A stretch of DNA of 64,000 nt from Bacteroidota bacterium (GCA_024278975.1 JAJRSD010000021.1:25116-89115), one strand, 5' to 3'. Positions 8,121 through 17,626 are shown, numbered from the stretch's first letter. Notes: generated from the letters alone by a model not told the origin. Translations and numbers: made by a program.

Positions 8121-8943
8121 AATTATTGTATTCGCATTACTACTATTTTCGGTTGGCAGTTGCGAGAAAATTACCTATTCGGTTGACAACCCGATTGCCG
8201 GACTTCCAACAAGTGTACTGATGCACATGGGCAGTGGCGATAATCCCGATTATATTCCCAACACTTTGGCTGCTGCCAAATTCGGATTAAGTATTCTCGA
8301 TGGTATCGAACACGATATTCAAATTAGCAACGACGGAACTTTGTGGCTCGACCACGACAACGAAGTGCGCGACTGCGATGGGAATATTATTGGATGCTTT
8401 CAGGAGATGACGGATGACGAAATAAGAGAGTACGACACTTGTAACGACACTGTAAGATACAACACTCTCGAATCGGTGTTCGAACTCATAAGTTCCGAAT
8501 ATCCCGAATCGTGGATTTCGCTGGATGTAAAAGGACAGTATTGCGAAATTTTAAATACCCCCGAATTGATGAAACAGATGGCAAGTGAGATTTTAAGACT
8601 TACCATAAAATATAAACGAGAAGGTAAAGTTTTGGTAGAATCGAGCTCGCTGGCTTTTATGAACGAATTGGATAATCAGGATATTATTGGTCAGTGTGTT
8701 ATTAGCCTGGGCGATATCGACAAAGGAATTGCAGATGCAACAGCAACAGATGCAAGAGGTATCTCTTTAAAATATGGAGAGGAAGAGTTAGATGCCGATG
8801 TTGTTTCGCTTATTCATAAAAAAGGATACGGTCTTATTGTTTGGGTTATTAACGAGCCGGAAGATATTGTGGATGTGTGGAATTCGAAACCTGACTTTAT
8901 TCAAACCGATAATACTGATTTTATGAAGTACATTCCAAAGTGA
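8110..8943 (+). CDS. Glycerophosphodiester phosphodiesterase-like lipoprotein
   Basis: Lipobox at FSVGSC (Cys18). The mature protein follows the GDPD barrel: an entry motif HMGSGD replacing the usual HRG, NTLAA for the substrate-binding ENT-like segment, a metal-type E-x-D in GIEHDIQIS, and the second conserved histidine in LWLDHDNEV. Later elements SWISLDVKGQY and LIVWVINEPEDI match the C-terminal barrel and the final W-N-turn. The enzyme would hydrolyse glycerophosphodiesters or related phosphodiesters at the cell envelope. Loss of Arg in HRG (HMG here) may alter activity. It overlaps the previous gene by 11 bases and ends the envelope operon. Confidence 0.7.
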   Translation: MRNRIIVFALLLFSVGSCEKITYSVDNPIAGLPTSVLMHMGSGDNPDYIPNTLAAAKFGLSILDGIEHDIQISNDGTLWLDHDNEVRDCDGNIIGCFQEMTDDEIREYDTCNDTVRYNTLESVFELISSEYPESWISLDVKGQYCEILNTPELMKQMASEILRLTIKYKREGKVLVESSSLAFMNELDNQDIIGQCVISLGDIDKGIADATATDARGISLKYGEEELDADVVSLIHKKGYGLIVWVINEPEDIVDVWNSKPDFIQTDNTDFMKYIPK

Positions 8944-9067
8944 AAATAAAAAAATAAAAAAGATTAATCAGCTTCAATTATTTATAAGTTTTTTTCTCAT
9001 GTATAATTTTATTATTTTTAAAAATCGTTCAATTTCAAGAGTTTATTAAACATTTAAAATATCAGTT

Positions 9068-10161
9068 ATGAAAATATTTATAATTTCTTTGTTGCTACTA
9101 TCTGCATCAATTAATTTAATTGCCCAGTCGAATAAGGTAAACAGTGCCGATACAATAAAGTACAGCGCTGATATTGATGCTGTTTCTGACACAATCCCAA
9201 ACATGGATCTTTTTGGTGAAGATATCCCAATGGATTTAACACTTAAATACGATATTACTTCGTTTATCAAAAATAAAGTTAAAGGCAAATATCTCGATGC
9301 AGAATTAATTGTTCAATACAAAGATTATTCGGCAACCAAAAATATTCGGCTTAAAGCACGCGGTAATAACAGAAGAGATCAATGTTTTTTTCCTCCAATT
9401 TATTTGAATTTTAAAACCTCTCCTATACAGAATACAGAATTAAAAGGCATAAAAAAATAAAGCTGGTTACGCACTGCTCCTCTTCAAAATCATATACCGG
9501 TTATATTTTAAAAGAGTATTTAGTTTATAAACTCTACAATATTTTAACCGATTACAGTTTTAGGGTTAAACTGTTAAACATGAAATATATTGACACCGGG
9601 AAAAAGGAGCGCAATTATGAGCGGTTCGGAATTTTAATTGAACCACTGGATTTATTGATAAAACGTACAGAATCAATAGAGATAGAAGCTAATGTAATAA
9701 AAGCGACAGACGTTATTGAAGAAGAGGCAGATTTAGTTGCACTTTTTCAATATATGATTGGGAATACCGACTGGAGAATAAAAGTCGGGCACAACACAAA
9801 ATTCATAAAATCGCTCACAAAAGTTACTCCCCAGGTTAGTCCGATACCCTATGATTTTGATTATGCAGGTTTTGTTGGAACACACTATTCGCACCCACAA
9901 GAATGGACAAGTATTGAAAATGTGAGAGACAGGGAATATCTCGGCTATTGTAGAGATAACGACGAAGCGTATCTAAAAGTAATCAGAAAATTTATCGATA
10001 AAAAAGATGAAATTTTAGAAACAATAAACTCGTTTAACTACCTCGATGAACGAGAAAGAGAATCGCTGGTAAAATATATCGAGAGTTTTTATTCGCAAAT
10101 AGAGGATACGAAAGATTTCTTATATATATTAAAAAACGAGTGTAGAGAAAACGACTTTTAA
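9068..10161 (+). pseudogene. CotH-like secreted protein interrupted by a -1 frameshift at a seven-adenine run
   Basis: Frame one (9068-9460) encodes a signal peptide ending LIAQ and the start of a CotH-like domain (KNIRLKARGNNRRDQC). At A7 (9451-9457) it runs into a stop. Adding one A restores an open frame that continues KIKLVTHCSSSKSYTGYILKE through to 10161, giving about 364 residues. The second part carries the kinase-like elements IGNTDWRI, a following HN and PYDFDYAG (a DFD metal site analogue). CotH proteins are atypical kinases that phosphorylate secreted proteins. The gene is 11 bases before a DUF4956 gene, a common association. The shift may be real decay, slippage-based regulation or a homopolymer sequencing error. 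Confidence 0.7.
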
Positions 10162-10172
10162 TTTAAACTAAA

Positions 10173-10874
10173 ATGAATTTATTACTAACTATTCCGGAAA
10201 CAAGTATTTATATCAGCGGAGAAGCCTGGTTCGATTTTATAGTGCGGCTAATTGCAAATACAGTTTCACTATTTTTATTGATACGGTATATTTATTATCC
10301 GTATAACGGGCAATCAAAATTCCTGTTTATATTCTTCCTTACCGGGTTAATGATTTTTCTGATTTCATCGTCACTCGATAAAGTTACGCTAAATATTGGT
10401 ATGGCACTTGGTCTGTTTGCTATTTTTAGTATTATACGTTTTCGTACTCCATCTATTGAATTAAAGGAAATTACATATCTTTTTATTTCTATTGGGCTGG
10501 CTGTTATAAATGGTTTAGTTGAGTTTAATGTTGCCAATTGGCTTGGATTGATAGTTGCCAATGTAATTATTTTAGGTGCTGCACTTTTTATGGAACATTA
10601 TAAACCTAAATCAATTGTTTTGAAAAAATCGTTGATATTTTCTCCTTCAAATCTTAATGAGATTAGTACCGAGGAATTACTTATTAAGGATATAAAAAAA
10701 ATAACCAATATTGATGTTTTTAAAGTTGAAGTTGTTAAAATTAATAAGAGTAAAAACGAGATAACCGCCTGGATATATTTTAAAAGTACAAAAAACATAG
10801 CTACTACATTATCTGACGAACCTGAAGATTTAAAGTCAGATTATTGGGAAAGTACTTACAGCAACGATTTTTAG
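10173..10874 (+). CDS. DUF4956 membrane protein
   Basis: The 233-residue protein has an N-terminal membrane half with about four helices (residues 22-42, 48-65, 70-90 and 103-135) and a soluble C-terminal half (about 150-233). The segment IGMALGLFAIFSIIRFRTPSIE is the DUF4956 hallmark, followed by TYLFISIGLAV. DUF4956 genes frequently neighbour CotH-like and VTC polyphosphate polymerase-like genes. Only the CotH-like partner is present here, just 11 bases upstream. A link to polyphosphate or protein phosphorylation is known from neighbourhoods, not proven by this sequence. Confidence 0.75.
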   Translation: MNLLLTIPETSIYISGEAWFDFIVRLIANTVSLFLLIRYIYYPYNGQSKFLFIFFLTGLMIFLISSSLDKVTLNIGMALGLFAIFSIIRFRTPSIELKEITYLFISIGLAVINGLVEFNVANWLGLIVANVIILGAALFMEHYKPKSIVLKKSLIFSPSNLNEISTEELLIKDIKKITNIDVFKVEVVKINKSKNEITAWIYFKSTKNIATTLSDEPEDLKSDYWESTYSNDF

Positions 10875-10939
10875 TGTGAATAAGATTAAATGGGAATTTT
10901 GAGATCTTATAATAAGTTATTTTTTTATACTATTAGATT

Positions 10940-11367
10940 GTGATTAAAGAAACGTTGTCTGAAATTGAACAAAACAATAAGATAAACAAGAATTTATTTC
11001 AGGGAAATATTACCAAAATAGAGGAAAATATTTTTGAAGTTGAGGGACTTCAAAAGGGCAATTATGATATTCAGGCAGTTCAGTATGACAAATTGATAAG
11101 CAATAATCTGTATAACAGAATAATCCATCAGAACTAATACAGGAATTTGTAAGAATATTAAAGCCTGACGGACAACTTTTTCTTACAAGTCTTTGTACCG
11201 ACAGAAAATTGAGTGCTAAATATTTAAAACTACTGCACAAAAAAGGACACGTTGCAGAACCTCTAAATTCTGCAAAAATTAAAAATATTATTGAACAGAA
11301 CGGAATTAAAATTACCGGGTTCAGAGTTAAAGGCGGAATGGTTTATATTATGGGGAAAAAAATATAA
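10940..11367 (+). pseudogene. Remnant of a class I SAM-dependent methyltransferase
   Basis: The first frame (10940-11137) reads from a GTG and ends at TAA. From about 11131 another frame continues ELIQEFVRILKPDGQLFLTS, the characteristic post-II methyltransferase segment (E-x5-LKPGG-x-L), then a C-terminal helix-strand to the stop at 11365-11367. The glycine-rich SAM motif I that should lie upstream is absent, and the sequence before 10940 shows no coding signal for it. So the gene is both N-terminally truncated and frameshifted near 11116-11134. Unlike the two shifts at A7 runs, no homopolymer is present at this break, which argues for true decay. Confidence 0.55.
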
Positions 11368-11380
11368 CCAGATAAACGAT

Positions 11381-11653
11381 ATGAATATTAAAAAGAAAAT
11401 TATACAATATATTTTGATACTATTTCTGTTGGTTATTCTGTTCCTCTTTCTTCCTGTAATTTTCGATTGGTCGAAAGCAGGAACTTTTAACCCGACTTCT
11501 AAAGATATTTGGGAAGCCGTTTTTCTTGGGGTATTTACACCTTCGGTTATTATTTTATCACGAAAAGTTAAAAGCAATATTCTGTTTGTTTTACTTATTT
11601 TATTTATTGCTTCCGGTGTTTTAATGGCTGCAAAACTACTGTTTAACTGGTAA
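11381..11653 (+). CDS. Small two-to-three-helix membrane protein
   Basis: The ATG at 11381 gives a 90-residue product beginning MNIKKKIIQYILILFLLVILF. An upstream in-frame codon would run through the methyltransferase remnant, so I reject it. Hydrophobic helices lie at about 7-27, 46-60 and 65-85, with a short polar loop DWSKAGTFNPTSKD. No family recognised. It starts 13 bases after the remnant ends and lies just before the rlmN promoter. It may be an uncharacterised inner-membrane protein. Confidence 0.5.
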   Translation: MNIKKKIIQYILILFLLVILFLFLPVIFDWSKAGTFNPTSKDIWEAVFLGVFTPSVIILSRKVKSNILFVLLILFIASGVLMAAKLLFNW

Positions 11654-11686
11654 AACAAATTGAACTAAAAATCTCACTGACTGTTG

Positions 11687-11694
11687 TATCTTTG
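11687..11694 (+). promoter_or_regulatory. Candidate -7 box for rlmN
   Basis: TATCTTTG matches the Bacteroidota housekeeping -7 consensus TAnnTTTG exactly and ends 14 bases before the rlmN ATG. The nearest TTG upstream is 24 bases away, a little far for a good -33 element. Confidence 0.5.
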
Positions 11695-11708
11695 TAAAAA
11701 TTTGAATT

Positions 11709-12731
11709 ATGAAGGAGTCGTTATTCGGGAAAACATTGAATGAATTACAGGAGGTAGTTTTAGAACTTAAACTTCCAAAATTTACAGCCAAACAAATTAC
11801 CGACTGGCTTTACAAAAAACGGATTTCGTCGATTGACGAAATGAGCAACCTGTCGAAAAAAGCGAGGGAGCTGCTTAATGAAAATTTTGAATTTGGATTA
11901 TCTGCATCAACAAAAGTTCAGGAGAGTATCGATGGTACAAAAAAATATCTTTTCCCAACTATTCAAAATAAATTTATAGAAACGGCTATGATTCCCGACC
12001 GTGAGCGAAAAACAGTTTGTGTAAGTTCGCAGGTTGGTTGTAAAATGGGCTGCCTCTTTTGTTTTACTGCAAAACAGGGTTTTCAGGGTCAGCTTTCGGC
12101 AGGCGAAATTCTAAATCAGATTAAAAGTATCGACGAAGTTGATGAGGTTTCGAACATCGTTTATATGGGAATGGGCGAACCGTTCGATAATTTGGATGAG
12201 GTTTTAAAAAGTCTCGAAATACTGACTTCGGAGTGGGGATTCGCAATGAGCCCGCGACGGATTACCGTATCAACAATCGGAATAATTCCGGGCATGTTAA
12301 CTTTCCTCGAAAAAAGCGAGGCACACTTGGCGGTTAGTCTGCACACACCTTTTCACGAAGAGCGACAAAAATTAATGCCCGCCGAAATTGCCTACCCAAT
12401 TGAAGATGTTGTAACCGAAATTAAAAGCTGGGATTTTGGCAGGCAACGCCGAATTTCGTTCGAATATATTTTATTCGAAGGTTTAAACGATTCTGAAAAG
12501 CATATTAACGAACTGGTGCGATTATTAAACGGACTGAAATGTCGTATTAACCTTATACGGTTTCATCCTGTTCCGGGAACTCCGCTAAAAAGCCCCAACG
12601 AAAATATCATACAAAAATTTAAAGAAAAACTTACTAGCAGAGGAATTTACACAACAGTGCGTGCATCGCGCGGCGAAGATATTTATGCTGCCTGCGGACT
12701 CCTTTCTACAAAGGAACTGGTCTCCTCCTAA
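11709..12731 (+). CDS. rlmN: Dual-specificity 23S rRNA/tRNA adenine C2-methyltransferase RlmN
   Basis: RlmN is a radical SAM enzyme that methylates C2 of A2503 in 23S rRNA and of A37 in some tRNAs. The 340-residue protein has the radical SAM cluster CX3CX2C at Cys111, Cys115 and Cys118 (GCKMGCLFC), the YMGMGEP motif following, SPRRITVSTIG, and a C-terminal catalytic cysteine near 329 in AACGLLS. Cys118 and Cys329 correspond to the two cysteines of the methyl-transfer mechanism. Length and motifs are complete. Its stop codon is directly followed by a transposase fragment, yet the C-terminus is of normal length. Confidence 0.95.
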   Translation: MKESLFGKTLNELQEVVLELKLPKFTAKQITDWLYKKRISSIDEMSNLSKKARELLNENFEFGLSASTKVQESIDGTKKYLFPTIQNKFIETAMIPDRERKTVCVSSQVGCKMGCLFCFTAKQGFQGQLSAGEILNQIKSIDEVDEVSNIVYMGMGEPFDNLDEVLKSLEILTSEWGFAMSPRRITVSTIGIIPGMLTFLEKSEAHLAVSLHTPFHEERQKLMPAEIAYPIEDVVTEIKSWDFGRQRRISFEYILFEGLNDSEKHINELVRLLNGLKCRINLIRFHPVPGTPLKSPNENIIQKFKEKLTSRGIYTTVRASRGEDIYAACGLLSTKELVSS

Positions 12732-12734
12732 CCT

Positions 12735-13484
12735 GCCCCAATACTATACTATTTATATGAAGGGAAAGATGATTGTTTCCTTCACGTGAAGAGCAGTCAA
12801 AAAAAGAAGAAAGAACAATCTATTGATGAAAAACTTACTGTTAGATTAGAGGCTCAATTACAAGACATAAAAGACAAATTACCAAACCCCAGAGCCCTGA
12901 AAAAAACAGAAAAAGTACACGAAAAAGTCGGCAAAATAAAAGCAAAACTATCCAGAGTAGGTTGGCTATATAATATTAAATATACCGAAAACAAAGAAAA
13001 AGGCATTGTTACAGATATTATATGGAAGCGCATAAAAGAGAGGGAAAAACCAAAGGGTGAATATTTTTTAAGATATACCAAAACGACTGTATCAGAGAAT
13101 GATGTATGGCAGGTTTATAACCTTATAAGAGAAGTAGAAGCTGTATTTAGATGTTTAAAAACCGACTTAGATATAAGACCAATATATCATCAAATAGATG
13201 AATTTATTGAACCGCATATTTGGCTCGGAATTACTACTTATCAAATTGTTAATTACATAAAAACAACATTAAAAGATAATGATATAAACTATAGCTGGAC
13301 TACAATAGTGCAGAAAATGAAAACAATGCAATCATCAATTGTTAGTGTAAACAACAGTAACAACGAAAAAATATACGTTAAACTATGCAGCAGGCCAACC
13401 GCCGACCAAATAAGAATATTTGATGCACTTAATTTCAAGCACAGACCTTTTGTAAGAAAAACAAAAGTTGTCCCCCAATTGTAA
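12735..13484 (+). pseudogene. C-terminal fragment of an IS1634-type (IS4 superfamily) transposase
   Basis: The open frame extends upstream of the GTG at 12786 to about 12735 and reads APILYYLYEGKDDCFLHVKS, a conserved mid-region of IS1634 transposases, with no start codon of its own. The DDE_Tnp_1 C-terminal signature is present: YNLIREVEAVFRCLK, the Y-2-R-3-E-6-K box carrying the catalytic Glu, then TDLDIRPIYHQIDEFIEPH and a final RPFVRKTK. The N-terminal half with both catalytic aspartates is missing. The fragment begins four bases after the rlmN stop codon, so deletion after insertion brought it there. It is not mobile by itself. Confidence 0.8.
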
Positions 13485-13757
13485 AAACTAAAATTAACCG
13501 TGCCTGTATATCAGTGGTTTATGGTTAATGATTTACAAGTTGGGTTAAGAAAATGATGAGCAGATAAAAACACAAAACTCAAGTTGAATTTATAAAACTT
13601 ACCCTATTTTGTGGTTTTTAAAAAGTGTGCTAGTGCTATCGCTCAATTTAGGTATTAATTGCCGAGTCAGGATGTCTGAAATTACTAATACAGCAATCAG
13701 CATAATAAATATTACGATAGTACTCTGCCTCCTGTCTTCACTCTTCTTTTTTCTCCC
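13485..13757. other. Non-coding remainder between transposase fragment and metAA
   Basis: This 273-base stretch has no open frame of note and no recognisable hairpin. It most likely contains the right end of the IS1634-type element and decayed flank. I could not identify a terminal inverted repeat because the left end is missing. Confidence 0.35.
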
Positions 13758-14675
13758 CTATTTTATCTCCTCCAAATTATAAGGCGTTTCCTGATAAACA
13801 TAGTAATTCAACCAGTTGGCAAAAAACAAGTTTGCAGTTGAACGCCATCGCATTTGCGGAGTATTTTCTGAATTATTATTCGGATAGTAATTTTCAGGAA
13901 TTTCTATGGGAAGATTTTTTGCTTTATCGCGTTTGTATTCTGCGTCTAAAGTATCGCGCGAATATTCAGAATGACCGGTAATAAAAAGCTGCTTCCCGTT
14001 TTTTGCTTTTACAATAGTAACTCCCGACTCTTCTGAGGTAGCAACAACTTTCAGTGTTTCTACTTTTTTAATATCCTTCTCCCTTATTTCGGTGTGACGT
14101 GAATGTGGAATATAAAAAACATCGTCGAATCCTCTGAAAATTGGTAATTTGGGGTGAGATAATTTATGTTCGAATACTCCGAACATTTTCTTTTTTAGCG
14201 GATATTTAGGCACTTTGTAATAATGAAAAAGAGCTGCCTGTGCTGCCCAGCAAATAAACAAAGTTGATGTTACATTATGTTCTGCCCAGTCGAGAATTTG
14301 CTTCAGTTCATCCCAATAAGTTACCTCCTCGTACTCAAGTTTTTCAACAGGCGCACCGGTAATAATCATTCCATCGTACTTTTTGTTATTCAATTCATCG
14401 AAAGTTCGATAAAACGCTTTCATATGTTCCGATGGAGTGTTTTTGGGAGTGTGCCCTTTTATTTTCAGAAAATCAATTTCAATTTGAAGTGGGGAATTTG
14501 AAAGTAATCGCAACAAATCAGTTTCGGTTGAAATTTTCAGGGGCATCAAATTCAGGATAATAATTTTTAACGGACGAATATCCTGCTTAGTTGCCTGAGA
14601 CTCGTTCATTACAAAAATATTTTCCTCGCGAAGCAGTTTTACTGCCGGTAATTTATCAGGAATATTTAATGGCAT
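13758..14675 (-). CDS. metAA: Homoserine O-acetyltransferase of the MetA family
   Basis: It transfers an acyl group to the homoserine hydroxyl, committing it to methionine. The 305-residue protein has the catalytic Cys142 (FICWAAQAAL) and the His235-x-Glu237 pair (GHSEY) at exactly the family numbering. Residue 111 is glutamate (GAPVEKLEY). In MetA-type enzymes Glu111 favours acetyl-CoA, whereas Gly111 gives succinyl-CoA specificity, so this should be an acetyltransferase despite the common annotation as succinyltransferase. That fits the O-acetylhomoserine sulfhydrylase encoded just upstream. It is the last gene of the minus-strand methionine operon, 164 bases after metY with a repeat element in between. 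Confidence 0.92.
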   Translation of the reverse strand: MPLNIPDKLPAVKLLREENIFVMNESQATKQDIRPLKIIILNLMPLKISTETDLLRLLSNSPLQIEIDFLKIKGHTPKNTPSEHMKAFYRTFDELNNKKYDGMIITGAPVEKLEYEEVTYWDELKQILDWAEHNVTSTLFICWAAQAALFHYYKVPKYPLKKKMFGVFEHKLSHPKLPIFRGFDDVFYIPHSRHTEIREKDIKKVETLKVVATSEESGVTIVKAKNGKQLFITGHSEYSRDTLDAEYKRDKAKNLPIEIPENYYPNNNSENTPQMRWRSTANLFFANWLNYYVYQETPYNLEEIK

Positions 14676-14718
14676 ATTTTAGTATTTAGATTTTTAGTAT
14701 TTAGTAAATAGTAGAAAG
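14676..14718. repeat. Heptamer-period repeat (TATTTAG units)
   Basis: Successive units TATTTAG, ATTTTTAG, TATTTAG, TAAATAG and TAGAAAG follow each other just upstream of metAA. The period is 7 with one 8-base unit. Similar period-7 arrays with other unit sequences occur at 23408, 35866 and 48987. Confidence 0.6.
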
Positions 14719-14736
14719 TTCTGAGTAACTTAAAAA

Positions 14737-14797
14737 CGTCATGCTGAATTTATTTCAGCATCAAATAGATAGATTTCGAATCAAGTTCGGAATGACG
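14737..14797. repeat. REP/MITE-like palindromic element between metY and metAA
   Basis: A 61-base element is bounded by CGTCAT and ATGACG. Inside are two smaller stems, TGCTGAA/TTCAGCA and CGAA/TTCG, so the RNA or single-stranded DNA could form a three-way junction. A related sequence with the GTCATGCTG and TTCAGCATC parts occurs at 46538-46591. Being in the metY-metAA spacer it could also serve as an mRNA stabiliser or partial terminator. Confidence 0.6.
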
Positions 14798-14839
14798 CTC
14801 AAATATTACAACTCACAACTTTCTACTTTTTACTTCTCA

Positions 14840-16156
<1,317 letters not shown>

Positions 16157-16198
16157 TTATTAATAATCGTTTTGTTGTTGTTCTTGTTGCACCCCTCT

Positions 16199-16238
16199 GT
16201 CCAACAAGAAGTTGGACATCTCCCCTCGATGAGGGGAG
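16199..16238. repeat. Paired perfect hairpins in the aspartate kinase-metY spacer
   Basis: GTCCAAC (16199-16205) pairs with GTTGGAC (16211-16217) around a 5-base loop. CTCCCCTC (16220-16227) pairs perfectly with GAGGGGAG (16231-16238) around GAT. Two tight GC-rich stems two bases apart in an AT-rich 109-base spacer look like a REP-type element. Within the operon they may stabilise or segment the mRNA. Confidence 0.65.
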
Positions 16239-16250
16239 AAAAGAAAAAAA

Positions 16251-17576
16251 TCAGAAGAATGCTTTATAAATTTCACGAACACTTTTTTCTTTATCCGAGC
16301 TTTTTACAACGAGATAGCTTGCCAGGTCTGAAGCACCGGAGCCGCTCAGCAGAACATTAATTTTATTGCTGGCAACAGCACTAAATATTTTTGCCGAAAC
16401 TCCATAATTAGACTGCATACCATGTCCAACAATTCCAATTAACGAAACATCTTTTTCAAGCGATATCTCTTTAACAGATGAAAATCCAAGTTGCTGAATC
16501 AGTTTCAGTGCTTTATCTCCAATATGTTTGCCAAGCACCAAATTTATTGATGTTTGCGAAGTAATCACTGATTTAATATTTATTCCGGCATCGTTTAATT
16601 GTGTTGTTACTTTTGCCAAGATACCGGGTTTTAATCCAACTCCCGGACCGTCCAGTTTCAACAACGAAATATCGTCGGAGCAAGCAACACTTTTTACAAT
16701 CTGCATCTCAACAAATGTTTCGGTATTTATTATTGTTTCAATACTCCCGTCAGAAGTTGAAGAGTTGATTACCTGAATTGGAATATGTTTTTGCTCCAAC
16801 GGTTCAACGGTTCGTGGATGAAACGAATAGTGCTCGAAATATGCCAGTTCACTTGCTTCGGAATATGTTAGTCTTTTTATTACCGGTGGCGTTGAAACAA
16901 TTTCCGGATCGGCTCGTTGAAAGTCGTTATCCAAATCCCAAAGTTCCAGATTATTTGCACCAAGTTCGCTTGTTAAAAATGCCGCAGTATAATCTGCTGC
17001 CGATTTTCCAGTTCGCGAGACTCTCCCATTTTCAGTAATTCCATACGAACCGGGAATAATTAAAATAGATTCCGTAAGTTTCGAAATAGCTTTTTTATTT
17101 ACTGAAATAAAAGTTGAATTACCATAATCAGCGGTGGTTATCAGCCCAATCTCTTCCGGTAAAATTACTTTTACTTTACGAGTAATCTTACTCCACTGAA
17201 TTTTTAAAATCTCAACCGAAAGTTTTTCACTAAAACTTAAAATCTGGTCTTTTAACGATGGCGAATAATCTCCGATTAAAGCAACACCTTTTAACAGGTT
17301 TCCGAGTTGCTCAGCCAATTGTTGAAACTCAGAAGTTATTTTCTCTCCTGTTTTTTCATCAAAAACAGAATTGAGTTTAACCCTCAACTTTTCGGTATCG
17401 ATATTCTTTTGAAATACATTAATTATACTTTGCTCTATAATCTCAAGAAGTTCAGGAATTGCTGAAACTACAACAAACTTTCGTTCATCGCTTTTTTGAA
17501 GAAAATGATTTAGATTTTGAATTGATTTGGAGTTGCCAATATGACTACCACCTAACCGAATAACTTTATTCGACAT
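16251..17576 (-). CDS. Divergent aspartate kinase with C-terminal ACT domains
   Basis: Aspartate kinase phosphorylates aspartate, the first step towards threonine, methionine and lysine. The 441-residue protein follows the ThrA/LysC amino-acid-kinase layout: residues 1-290 kinase, then two ACT domains (from about 300; LLKLDGPGVGLKPGILAKVTTQLNDAG is ACT1, and VSLIGIVGHGMQSNYGVSAKIF is ACT2). Several signature positions are altered. The usual KFGGTSV is IRLGGSHIG, the GRNGSDYSAA element is SRTGKSAADYTAA, and VDGVYTCDPR is LDNDFQRADPE; SFHPRT keeps the HPRT motif. It may still be active, be specialised in regulation, or have a changed substrate. No homoserine dehydrogenase domain is fused. It is the first gene of the methionine operon. 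Confidence 0.8.
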   Translation of the reverse strand: MSNKVIRLGGSHIGNSKSIQNLNHFLQKSDERKFVVVSAIPELLEIIEQSIINVFQKNIDTEKLRVKLNSVFDEKTGEKITSEFQQLAEQLGNLLKGVALIGDYSPSLKDQILSFSEKLSVEILKIQWSKITRKVKVILPEEIGLITTADYGNSTFISVNKKAISKLTESILIIPGSYGITENGRVSRTGKSAADYTAAFLTSELGANNLELWDLDNDFQRADPEIVSTPPVIKRLTYSEASELAYFEHYSFHPRTVEPLEQKHIPIQVINSSTSDGSIETIINTETFVEMQIVKSVACSDDISLLKLDGPGVGLKPGILAKVTTQLNDAGINIKSVITSQTSINLVLGKHIGDKALKLIQQLGFSSVKEISLEKDVSLIGIVGHGMQSNYGVSAKIFSAVASNKINVLLSGSGASDLASYLVVKSSDKEKSVREIYKAFF

Positions 17577-17626
17577 AAATTATACTTTGAAAATTTTGAA
17601 TTGGAAAAAATGTTCGTGACAAATGT

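Noticed and set aside
11263..11658. Minus-strand frame of 131 codons opposite the small membrane protein
   Set aside because: It crosses the methyltransferase remnant and the small gene in antisense. No family resemblance.
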